Below, in pieces: positions 11,855 to 22,358 of a stretch of DNA of 64,000 nucleotides. Origin of the DNA: Bugula neritina. Its lineage: Eukaryota; Bryozoa; Gymnolaemata; Cheilostomatida; Bugulidae. Within the stretch, counting starts at the first letter, position 1; the number at the start of each line of letters is the position of its first letter. Position numbers and translations under genes: made by a program. The stretch covers positions 8,542,650 through 8,606,649 of the forward strand of contig OZ037772.1 of NCBI GenBank assembly GCA_964035545.1. Direction: 5' to 3'. The notes beneath the pieces are model-generated. The model saw only the letters and a list, made by a program, of their open reading frames with translations, had not been told where the DNA came from and did not search any database.

Positions 11855-13039
11855 GGTAGATGAACCGAACATCACTAAGAGACAAACGAAGGAAAAGTAA
11901 CTTGCTATGTATCTAAACAATTTAAGATTTCTACTGTACTGTACCAGAAATATAAAACAATGATTTTTACTGTATCATGAAATTATCATGGTAGTCTAGC
12001 AGCATAATGTTTTAGCTTTTTTATAGTTAACCATTGCAGTAAGCTATATTGCATATTAAAAGCTGATAGAACAATGGTTCCTGCCTGTAAGGATCAGGTT
12101 CTTTTGTGCATCAAGCAACATTGTAATGCAAGTTTAGCACTGTTATTAAACAATAGACTCTTTTTCAATACCTCTGGTACCCACTTTACAAAGGATGTTT
12201 CCTCATGCCTGGAATTTAGTTCAACCATAATATAAAAAGCAAACTCACTATAAGAAACTTAGTCTGACTGCTTTACATAAAATCCCAACTATGCTATAGA
12301 ATAGTTCTTTTTATGAACTAAATATTTTGGTATATAAGCACACATCTTAAGGTAGTTTTAAAAACATTTTGAAAAATATTTGTTCTTGAAAATTTTATGA
12401 AGAAGGCTTCAAAGCACTTTAGTAGTTTTAATTATTGATCATTGCTGAATTAGAGACAGCTGTGATAACTATATATAACTAGTTATAGCAAAAGTATCCC
12501 AACTTGAGAGCAATTATGTACGGTTTTTCTGACAATGTAAAAATTGGGTAATGTACGTTTATAACAAACCATATAATTTTACTAAAATGAGAAGGAACTG
12601 ATACTAAACTGTGTAAACATATTGGCTGTTAAATAGAAGCTTTCATTAAACAATGACGTGAATTAAACAAGATAAAGAAACTTTTGTTTTATATCTCATG
12701 TTTTCACCAAGAATACTATTACTCATAAGTTACATGAAACTATTAAAATAAGACTTAAGTACTATATGCAGCATAAAATTTGAATAAACTAAAAAACACT
12801 GAGTAAATATTATGTTGGTATGTTCTAGAAAATGTTTTATATTAAATCTCTTAAAAATAATAATAAAAATGAAGACAAATTCTCAACTCTGGATACAAAA
12901 AGTATTACTTTTGCACATGTCTAGTTTTTTGTTATCATAGAAAATACAAAAAATACATGAAAATGCAAAAAAATTCCTTCCCATTTTATCTGGCATATAA
13001 AGGATAGAAGAATAGTCACTTGATTTATGGTAGAACAAA
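11855..13039. other. Intergenic DNA between units 3 and 4
   Basis: I see no gene. The conserved upstream block is at 11990-12080. 12480-12900 resembles the 3' flank of other units. Confidence 0.6.
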
Positions 13040-13746
13040 TTAATGTTTAGTATGTATTTTAGTGTGTGAATGAAGGTTAGATTTTTGATTGAACGATTTA
13101 TTACAAACATTACATAGAAATGGCTTCTCTCCACTATGTGTTCTCATATGTCTAGTTAGGTCACCTTTATAAGCAAATGCTTTTTTGCACACATTGCACT
13201 GATATGGCTTCTCTCTAGTGTGTGTCCTCATATGTGAAATGAGGTTGCTTTTTTGAATGAATGATTTTTTACATGCATTGCATGAAAATGGTTTCTCTCC
13301 AGTATGTGTCCTCATATGTTGCTTTAGGTTGAATTTGAGACTGAATGCATTCTTACAAATATGACATAGAAATGGCTTCTCTCCAGTATGTTTTCTCATG
13401 TGATTGTTGAGATTACCCATGTGTCTTGTCTTGTAGCTACATATTGAACATTGAAAACATTTCCTTTTGTTCTGCAGTTCTTTATCCTTCTCAAGATCAG
13501 CTCCTTGTGTTGACCTGTAGGCAGAAATGTCATGTCCAGTTGCTTTCTCTTTGAACATTTTTCTTGTCGCCCCAACAACATCCATAGGTATGTTGGTAAT
13601 GTTATGCACTTTTTCATCAGTGTAAGTATCTATATTTCTTTTTATATTTCTAGAATAATCTCTGCACTTATTTTCATTATAAGTTTCTACATCTCGTAGA
13701 TTTTTAAAAGTATAATCTTCTGTATCTGAACACGTTTGTAATTCAC
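13040..13746 (-). CDS. Unit 4 finger exon: five intact C2H2 fingers
   Basis: The exon starts at a TTTTCTTACAG acceptor and is 707 nt (2 nt plus 235 codons). It encodes a lead-in and five complete C2H2 fingers starting FQCSIC, FLCHIC, FSCNAC, YQCNVC and FLCNVC and ending SHTKIHTKH. No ligand is missing and the linkers are canonical, apart from TREKP before finger 4 and SGEKP before finger 5. Its integrity contrasts with the broken exon 2 upstream. Confidence 0.75.
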
Positions 13747-13939
13747 CTGTAAGAAAATATTGTAAATGGTATGGTAGCATTTAAAACGCATTCATAGTTA
13801 GCTTATCGGTATTAATACATCCTAATGTCTATATGTATACTTCTTTTTTTGAAAATACAAACATGCATGGATTTCAATTGGTTACCCATGGGTCACTAAT
13901 AATGAAACCATAAAATATTTAATAAATTATGGAAATCTA

Positions 13940-14165
13940 GAAGCAGCTAGTGAACTCTGGATAAGATCAGTACATTAGTTAAAACAAAGTCAGGGATTCG
14001 ACAATTGGTAACAGATGTTAGAAGAGCATCGAGCCATCATTGCTCCTGTGTCTCAACCAAAGACAAGTGTTTAGCTTGTTCGAAGAATTTACTATCAGAA
14101 CTTCTCATGGAGATGAAACTTTTAAAGCATTCAAAAGTTTATAAGGATCATTGATCCTGCTATAA
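13940..14165 (+). repeat. Old SINE-like insertion in intron 3 (shared by most units)
   Basis: This contains AGAAGAGCATCGAGCCATCATTGCTCCTGT and related text, and resembles the SINE copies at 57700-57905 (same strand), 51845-52045 and 59195-59405 (opposite strand). Degenerate copies sit at the same place in units 2 (6840-7035), 6 (19680-19875), 7 (23410-23660), 8 (27770-27990), 9 (31545-31750), 11 (38520-38725) and 12 (43200-43400). The insertion therefore predates the expansion of the array. Confidence 0.6.
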
Positions 14166-15234
14166 AATGTGCTTTAAGGTTGTTAATTTTTTTTGACATG
14201 TGGTAAACAAGTACTAACTTGATAAATTGTTATCTGCAAAAAGATTCAGTCCTGGAACTTTAAAAGCTCCAAATATAACTTCAGACAAAGGAACATCAGA
14301 CTCTTCATGTGGATTGCCGTCATATGCTGTAGCATCTATGGGAATAGCGTTTCGGTTGTTTGGATGAACTTCATGATCTACTGTAAATAAATAATTTTAT
14401 AAATAATTACTTGATAGTATTATTGTTTCATTTTTTAATATCGTGTATTTTGATAAAATTTGCACTTTTAATGAGAGAGAAGATTTGATGGTTTAAGTTT
14501 GATCTATCTAATCATACTCACCAGTTGAGATGAATTCCATTGTAGTAGTCAATCCTAAAACTTGAAAAGCCTCAGAGATAACTTTAGACAGAAGAGCTTC
14601 AGGTTCCTTTAATGGTAGATAGTTTTCTTGTACTGCATTTTGTTTTCTGAGAAGTTCTAACTGTTGGTGGTATCTAAAGTTGTCTGCAAATCCATTTTCT
14701 ACACCTTCTTCTACATATTTGTTAGACACTGTTGTTAGCATATTAAGGAAAGTTTGATTGTCTGTATTGACATTAGAACTTTGAAAGTCTAAAACCACTG
14801 AATGTCTCTCAGAGCTGTTATTGGTTACTAAAGGATCCCACTCAGCACTATACTCATCTCTACAATATGGTTCCTGTCTATAAAGATCACAATCTTCAGA
14901 TGAATCCATTCTACTTAAACTGCTAAAAGCACCAGAAGTAACTTCAGACAGAGGAACATCAAATTCTTTTGGTAGACAATTGTTATGTAGTGAAGTATCC
15001 ACGTGCTGTGACTTTGAACAAAGTTTTCACAGAGAGCAGGACTATTCCACCAGACATCAATTTCAAAGATCTGATATGGCTCTTGCATCTGTTTGCTTAG
15101 TGTTTGAAGAGCTGTCTGTGGTTCCATTACTGCAAAATAAAGGCAGCCTTAACAAACTTACATTAAAACATCTACTCAAAACTTAGGAATTCCTATACAT
15201 GGTGTGTGTGTTTTTTTTTAAATTGTGCACAATT

Positions 15235-15312
15235 TAAAGAAAACACACACACACACTCACTCATTCACTCATTCACTCACTCATGAACTCACTCACCCCA
15301 GCATACACACAT
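15235..15312. repeat. CACACA/TCAC repeat, intron 1 of unit 4
   Basis: A short ACAC run passes into TCAC repeats at the equivalent place to the other units. Confidence 0.85.
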
Positions 15313-16139
15313 TTACACAGTAATTAAGATCAAAAACCCAATAACAGTGAAATATGCACAAATTCATTTACCACCTAGCATGTTTACACCTAAGTTATAC
15401 AAATTATTTTAATCAATCATCTTGTTAATAAATAGTAAATAAAGAAGGCTATCATGAAATAGTAGCTTAAACTAACCAATTAATTATTTCCACATTGTTT
15501 CATACTTACATGGTTTCATCACAGACAATCTGAACACTTCCAGAGAACACTGGAAAGAGAACTAATTAGTTCTGAATATAAAAACTGTGAGACATTCACT
15601 GTAAACTATGAGGCTAAGGTTAAACAATGATTTGTACTGTATCATATGGTTATGTAACAGCATAATGTCTTGGCTATATTTGTTTATAATTAATCATCGC
15701 AGCTAGCTATTACACATTGGAAAGCTGATGAAACAATGTGTTAGACCTGTACCTTTGTCCATGAAGAACTAGTGGTATACATTTTGTGCATGGTTAACAA
15801 AATATTCAAAAATGATGGCCAAGTATTTTTGATAAAAAAACATCATAACACCAATCTGCTGTTTCAAATTAAATTGAATAAATAGTTGAGATAAAACTGA
15901 TAGGTTGGTAAATAAAGTTAATTATTCTGACCAAAATTTTAGTTATTTCAATTTTGAAAATATAGCACAATAACTTACATTTTGCACTATCCCAAAATGA
16001 GCATTAGAAGCATTATTAACTCATTGAAAAGTAGAGGTGCAATAGCACTAGCAATTGCGATTGATTGTAGGGTTATTTCTGATGTCTTCAAAACGCTGTT
16101 AATAATTTGGTGATGGGTATAAATGACTTAAATAATAAT

Positions 16140-16281
16140 GGCACAGATAAAGATTGGAAAAGTGGCAGTTTGAATATTGGAGTTTGGGGTTAGGGGTTTT
16201 AAGTTAGGGCTTTGTGTTTTGGGCTATATAGGGTTTTGATTTTGAGCTATAGGGGGTTTGGGCTTTGAGGTATTGGGGGTT
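16140..16281. repeat. G-rich, telomere-like junction repeat
   Basis: The plus strand carries repeated GGG runs with T/A spacers (GGGGTTAGGGGTTTTAAG, TAGGGGGTTTGGG). Related tracts lie at 21955-22090, 30060-30140 and 47820-48060, each preceded by a GTGATAATGGCACAG-like phrase. Exon 2 of unit 5 breaks off exactly at its right edge. Several GGG runs lie close enough to form a G-quadruplex. Confidence 0.7.
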
Positions 16282-16614
16282 TAAAACTCCTAAAGCCTCA
16301 GAAATAACTTCAGAAAGAAGAACATCAGTTTCTTTTAGTAGACAGCTGTCAAACACTGAAGCGTTTGTGTTAACATGGTCTTGAGGATTTGTATCAACTG
16401 TAGAAGTCAAAGGAACTGTGTCTACAAAAAAGCTAGGACTTTGAGTAAAGGTCTCACAGAAAGCAGTAGTTGTCCACTGAACATCATTTTTAGATATCTG
16501 ATGAGACTCTCGCATCTGGTTGCTGATTGGTGCTTGATATATTTTATGTGGTTCTATAACTGCAAAATAACAAAAGCCTTTACAAGTTTAAGTTAAAATA
16601 TCAACTTAACTTTC

Positions 16615-16925
16615 ACTCACTCAATCCATCACTCAGTCACACAGTCACTCACTCATTCGCTCACTCACTCACTCGCTCACTCACTCGCTCACTCACTCGC
16701 TCACTCACTCGCTCACTCACTCGCTCACTCACTCGCTCACTCACTCGCTCACTCACTCGCTCACTCACTCGCTCACTCACTCGCTCACTCAGTCGCTCAC
16801 TCACTCGCTCACTCACTCGCTCACTCACTCGCTCACTCGCCTGCCCGTTCGCTTGTCCAAAAACCGCCCGCCCGCCCACTCGCTCACTCACTTACTCACT
16901 CACTTAATCACTCACTCAATCTCTC
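16615..16925. repeat. Large TCACTCGC minisatellite, intron 1 of unit 5
   Basis: An 8-to-12-bp unit (CTCACTCACTCG) is repeated over about 300 bp. It is the most expanded TCAC repeat in the array. The minus-strand open frame inside it (ERVSERVS...) is a by-product of the repeat. Confidence 0.95.
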
Positions 16926-17082
16926 ACTCAAACCAAAATACTCGCACTTTTGAACAATAATTTACCCATGCAAAAGCTCAATGGAAGTGAAATATCCGAG
17001 ACTTCAATTGCCACACAATAATTTGCATCTAAATTATACAGTTTATTTTAATCAATCAGCTTTTTAATTAGTAATGTAGTGA

Positions 17083-17180
17083 CGAGTTTACCCAGTGACC
17101 CCTGTGGTGAAATTGGCCAGTGCCTGCTTGCAAGCTATAATTCTGTGGTTCGATTTTTGATGGGAGAAATTATTTTACAA
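17083..17180 (+). repeat. tRNA-derived SINE (decayed), intron 1 of unit 5
   Basis: A box A-like TGGTGAAATTGGCC and a box B-like TGGTTCGATTTTTG are spaced as in a tRNA. It matches the better copies at 33147 and 36471. It lies antisense to the unit. Confidence 0.65.
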
Positions 17181-18503
17181 ATACTAAATACAAGAGGCCA
17201 ACATAAAATATTAATAACACATTAACCAATTTATTAGTTCTAAAGAACAAGTATACTTACATGGCTGAATCACAGACATGGTGGAAGAACTGACCATAAC
17301 TAAGAGACACTATGGATAAAAGATTAACTTGTTCTGAATAAATACAGTATAACATAATCACTGTCAGGGGGGGGGGGTTAATATAACAGCAGAATTATCA
17401 TGGCTATTTGCTTATAATTAACTTTTACAGAGCTAGCTATAATTGTATATTAAAAAGCTGGTAGAACATTGGGTTAGATCTGCATCTTTGTCCATCAAGC
17501 ATTAGTGTTATATGCACTGTTGGTATTTTGAATAAAAAATTCATAATTAAGGGAAAATCAACTTGCTTCAAAGTATATTAAGTAAACATATTTAGATAAA
17601 GCTGATAGGCTGATTCAAGAAATTATTAGATCTGTCCACAAATTTGTATGCCCTATAATTTTTGAGTCTACATTGTAGTAAACTAACTTATTATCTAAGC
17701 ATAAATCTACTGCAGTAAAGTAAAGTTGCAATATAATACTTTAACTTCAGAGAAATTATATGGTTCATTATTGTTGCGGTAAAACAAAAAGAAAAAACTT
17801 AGACTCAACTGTGTGAGGACATTGGCTTTAAATTAGAAGTTTAACTATAAAACTAAGATTTTAATTGAATAAACAAGATGAAAAAGTTTTGTTTTATAAC
17901 TTAAAAATACTAGAACCTCACTAATATATAACTATTAGAACTATCTGTAGGTACTATATGACATAAAACGTTAATAAACTAAAGAATACTAAGATATGTC
18001 TTTGATTACGCATGACATCTTTTAAAAATTTAAAAAAAAAGATAATTAAGACAAATTGCCAACTGCATATACAAATACCATTATAAATAATTATAGTTAT
18101 ATGTCTGCGTCTATATGATTTTCTAACTTTCCCGTAATAGTATAACATGCAAGAAATATCATACTCATATATTAGGTCTAAGTGCATAGATATATAAAAA
18201 CCCTAATCATTTATTAGATGTACTTTTTGCATACGAATGTTATAGATGCAGGTATACATTGATCTTGACAGCAGGTCTTTTCTCATTTTCTTTGACAAAC
18301 GCACTTTAAAGTAATTTTTAAACATTACCACTTGCTAGCTGATGTTTCTTTGTGTGCTTGTTATTTAAAGAAACCACTTGAAGTTCAGTACAGCTACGTA
18401 TGTGGTCATGTCACTTCTTTGTGTGCTTGTTATTTAAAGAAGCAACTTGAAGTTTAATACAGCTGCGTATGTAGGCTAGTCACTAGGAATTTGGTGTAAC
18501 AGA

Positions 18504-21314
18504 CTAATTCTTAGAATGTCTTTTAGCATGTGACTGAAGGGCCTGCTTACGAGTAAATGACTTATTACACACATTGCATGCAAATGGCTTCTCTCCAGTG
18601 TGTGTCCTCATATGTACAATTAGACCACCTTGTTGAGCAAATGATTTCTTACACAAACTGCATGCAAATGGTTTTTCTCCAGTATGTGTCCTCATATGTT
18701 GCTGTAGATTGTATTTGAGACTGAATGCACTATTACAAATATGACATAAAAATGGTTTCTCTCCAGTGTGTGTTCTCATATGACGTTGCAGGGTAATTCT
18801 TTGACTAAATCCACTCTTACAAAAAGGACATGTAAATGGTTTCTCTCCAGTGTGAGTCCTCATGTGTCGCCTTAATGTAGTCTTATGATTGAATGCACTT
18901 TTACAAATATGACATGCAAATGGTTTCTCCCCAGTGTGTGTCCTCATATGTTGCTGTAGGGTACATCTTTGACTGAATGCACTTTTACAAATATGACATA
19001 AAAACGGTTTCTCACCAGTGTGTGTCCTCATATGGTTGATGAGCACATCTTTCCAGGTAAAAGCAGACCCGCATATTTCACATATAAATGACTTTTTCCC
19101 AGTATGTATTCTCATGTGCTGGTTGAGATGACTCTTGCGTTTTGCCTTGTAGCTACATTGTGAACATTGAAAACAGTTTCTTGCACCATTCTTTTCTGTA
19201 TTCTTCTTCAAATCAGCTCCTTGTGTCAACCCATACTCACAAACATCTTGTATAGTTGCATTCTCTTTGATCACTCCTTTCGTCTGCCCAACAACATCCA
19301 TAGATATGTTTGTAATGTTATGCACTTTGTGATCAGCCTCCATATTTTTGTTTATATTTCTTGAATGGTCTCTCAGTTTATATTCATGAGTTTCTTTGTA
19401 TAGAACATCTGGTAGATTTTCAGAAGTATCTCCTGAATGAAAACACAATTGTATTTTACCTGTAAAACAATATTATAAACAGTAAATTACAAATGGTATG
19501 ATTGCATTCAATTTTCATTCATAGTTTATTTAACGTTACTAATACATTCAAATACATATACTTGTACTTTTTAAAAAAAAAACATGAATCCAATTCAATC
19601 AGCTACCAATATGCCATCAATGATGAAAGCACAATTAGCTAGATCAATTAAACGAGTTATTTAATCAACTACTTTTGAAAGCAGCTAGTGCACTACTGGA
19701 GAAGATGATGCTAGCTTAATGAGAACTATAAAGTCATGGTGTTAATTATTGGTAAAAGTCATTTTTGGTGTTAGGGGGAACATTCAGCCACAATTTTTTG
19801 TTTGGCACAATAGAAAATATGTTGTCAGCCTACTGAAAAACTTTACCTTTCAGGCTTTTACAGTTAAACCATGCAGTCACCAGTTAAATTCAATTCAAAT
19901 TAATCTTTCAGGTTGCTGAACAGATTTTAACATGTGTTAGACATATATTTACTTGATGATTTGCAGTCCCCTGTTGCATTCAACCCTAAAACTTTAAGAG
20001 TGTCAGAGATAATTTCATACAGAGGAACATCTGATTTTTCTGATAGGTACTTGTCATATACTGTGGCTTCCACAGGAAAAGAGGCATTGTTGAATGTATC
20101 GACCGTGGGAACTGAAATGTAAATGAGTAAAGTTGTAAACTGAATTTTAGCAAAATAAATTTCTTTTGTTGTTTCTTCAATAACATGTGATGTTAATTTA
20201 AATCATCAATTGCAGTGAAAGAGACATTTGATGGTTTTCATTTTGTCTATCTAAACACACTTACCTGTTGAGATGACTTCTGTTGTAGTATTCAGTCCTA
20301 AAACTTGGAAAGCCTCAGAGATAACTTCAGACAGAGAAACATCAGTTTCTTCTGGTAGATAGTTTTCTTGTACTGTATTTTGTTTCCTGAGAAGTTCTAG
20401 TTGTTGGTTGTAACTAAAAGTATCTGAAGATCCACTCTTAACATTATCTTCTACGTAAATATCAAATGCTGCTGTTGGAACGTTAAAGAAAGTGTGATTG
20501 TCTGTATTGACATTAAAACTTTGAGAGTCTAAAATCACAGAATATCTGACAGAAGTGAAATTGGTTACTAAAGAATCCGACTCAGGACTATACCCATCTC
20601 TACAATATGGATCCTGTCTGTAAGTATCACAATTTTCAGATGAAGAATTTCTACTTAAAATGCTAAAAGCTTCAGGAATAACTTCAGACAGAGGAACATC
20701 AGGTTCTTCTGGTAGACAGTTATTATGATTGTATATTGAAGTATCCATGTTCACATAACAGGGAAGGTTTGTATCAACTGTAGACGTCATAGCAACTGAG
20801 CTTACAGAGAAGCCATCACTTTGAACACAGTCTTCACAGAGAGCAGGATTCTTCCACCCGACATAATTTTTAGAGATCTGATATGGTTCTTGCATCTGTT
20901 TGCTTGGTGTTTGGAGAGCTGCCTGTGGTTCTATTACTGTAAAATAAAAACAGCCTTTATGAGTTTACATTAAAATATCTATTCAAGACTCAAGAATTCC
21001 TATACCCGATGATTTCAAACACAGTTGTGCTCAAACAATCACACACTCAAGCACACATGCACTTACTCATTTACTCACTCACTCACTCACTCACTCACTC
21101 ACTCACACCAACATACACATATTTGCACAATAATACCAAAAAGCCAATGAAAATAAAATATGCACAAATTCATTTACTGGCACCCAGCATGTTTACACTT
21201 AAGTTATACAATTGATTTTAATCAATCTTCTTTAAATGAATAATAGATAAAGAAGGCCATCATAATTAGTTCCATATAAATTATTTTATACTTACATGGT
21301 TTAATCACGGACAT
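18504..21314 (-). CDS. Unit 6: C2H2 zinc-finger protein, eight fingers, 601 aa
   Basis: Exons: 21296-21314 (MSVIKP), 20265-20936, 19953-20111 and 18504-19459. All junctions are phase 1 and the total is exactly 602 codons with stop. Exon 2 (224 codons) has motif copies NCLPEEPDVPLSEVIPEAF and NYLPEETDVSLSEVISEAF. Exon 3 has KYLSEKSDVPLYEIISDTL. Exon 4 gives the lead-in and eight complete C2H2 fingers, about residues 380-600, with TGEKP linkers except TGKKS after finger 1. This is the longest finger array in the window. Finger motifs FACHICKSAF and FLCHICKSAF alternate, which points to internal finger duplication. Start and splice signals are all canonical, including GTAAGT after exons 1 and 2. 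A nuclear DNA-binding role is inferred from the fingers. Subfamily B; close sister of unit 8. Confidence 0.85.
21055..21112. repeat. TCAC repeat, intron 1 of unit 6
   Basis: About ten TCAC/CTCA units at the family-conserved place. Unit 8 has the same sequence context with fewer copies (29160-29205). Confidence 0.9.
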
Positions 21315-21954
21315 GGCAGATGATCTGAACACCACTGGAAAAAACTGAAAAGAGAACTAACTAGTTTTAAACATAAAAACTGTGATCCTTTCCCTGTAAA
21401 CTATGAGACTAAAGTTAAACAATGACTTGTATTGTATATGGTTATTTAATCAGCCTAATTTTTTGGCTATGTTTGTTTATAATAATTAATCATTGCAGCT
21501 ATAGCTATTGTATATTGGAAAGCTGATGGAACAATGTGTAAGACCAGCACCTTTGTTTATGAAGAAATAGTGTTATACATTTTTAGCATGTTTAATCAAA
21601 TATTCAAAAAGGATGGTCAGTTATATCTGATAAAGAGCATCATAACAATAGTCAGCTGTCTCAAATTATATTAAATAAATTGTTGAGATAAAACTGATAA
21701 GTTGGCATATATAGAGTCGTTTTGCCATCTGACCAAAGTTTTAGTTGGTTTAATTTTGAAGATATAGCACAACAAGATAAGCTGTGCACTTTCCCAGAAT
21801 AAGTATTAAAAATATTATCTAACTAACTCATCCGAAAGTAGAGCTGCAATAGCATTTTAACTTGAGATTAATTGTGTAGTTATTTCTGATGTTATCAAAA
21901 AGCTGTAGATAAAAACGAACATAAAATTTGGTGTTGGGTATAAATGGCTTAGGT

Positions 21955-22090
21955 GATAATGGCACAGGTAATGATTGGAAAAGTGGCAGTGTGAATATTT
22001 GAGTTTGGGCTTTGTGTTTTGGGCTATAGGGGGTTTTAGATTTGAGTTATAGGAGGTTTGTGCTTTTGGGGGTTTGGGGGAGAATGGAAG
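21955..22090. repeat. G-rich junction repeat between units 6 and 7
   Basis: The same GTGATAATGGCACAGG lead phrase and GGG/TTT tracts as at 16140-16281. A nearly identical start occurs at 30060-30140. Confidence 0.7.
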
Positions 22091-22358
22091 GAGGGTTTGA
22101 AAATGGAGCATCAATGTCCAATCCTTGTATGCCAACTTTTTCTGAGTATGCTATACGGCATAAAACTTTAATAAACTAGAAAATACTAAAATATTATGTT
22201 GTAGACATATATGTTTTATATTGGATCTCATAAAAAAATGTTTTAATAAAAGATAAAGGAAAACTGTCAACTGCAGATAAAAACAATATTGCTTCTGTAC
22301 AGGTCAAGGTTTTTGTTGCTATATAGAAATGTACATGAACATTAAAGAGGTTTCCTTC

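Larger units (their letters stand above)
13040..15528 (-). pseudogene. Unit 4: paralogue with frameshifted exon 2 and altered start
   Basis: Exon 2 (14522-15129) is 608 nt, not a multiple of three. Compared with unit 3, about 61 nt are missing at 15000-15004, between the codons for VQSHS and the CLPKE motif, so the frame shifts and soon stops. Exon 1 (15510-15528) has TTG where the usual ATG lies, although an in-frame ATG (MKP) remains at 15517-15519. Exon 3 (14219-14380, 54 codons) and exon 4 are intact with phase-1 borders. Because both ends of exon 2 are phase 1, skipping exon 2 would restore an open frame of exons 1-3-4. Subfamily B. Confidence 0.7.
16204..17279 (-). pseudogene. Unit 5: truncated paralogue (exon 1 and first half of exon 2 only)
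   Basis: Exon 1 (17261-17279, MSVIQP) and the exon 2 acceptor (exon from 16559) are good. Exon 2 follows the family as far as the first motif (CLLKETDVLLSEVISEAL, then GVL). At about 16281 homology ends, the frame runs into the G-rich junction repeat, and it stops at 16204. The rest of exon 2 and exons 3 and 4 are missing; the next gene-like sequence downstream is the spacer of unit 4. The break looks like a recombination through the junction repeat. Subfamily A. Confidence 0.8.

Noticed and set aside
16661-16891. Open frame of repeated RVSE
   Set aside because: Artefact of the TCACTCGC minisatellite in intron 1 of unit 5.
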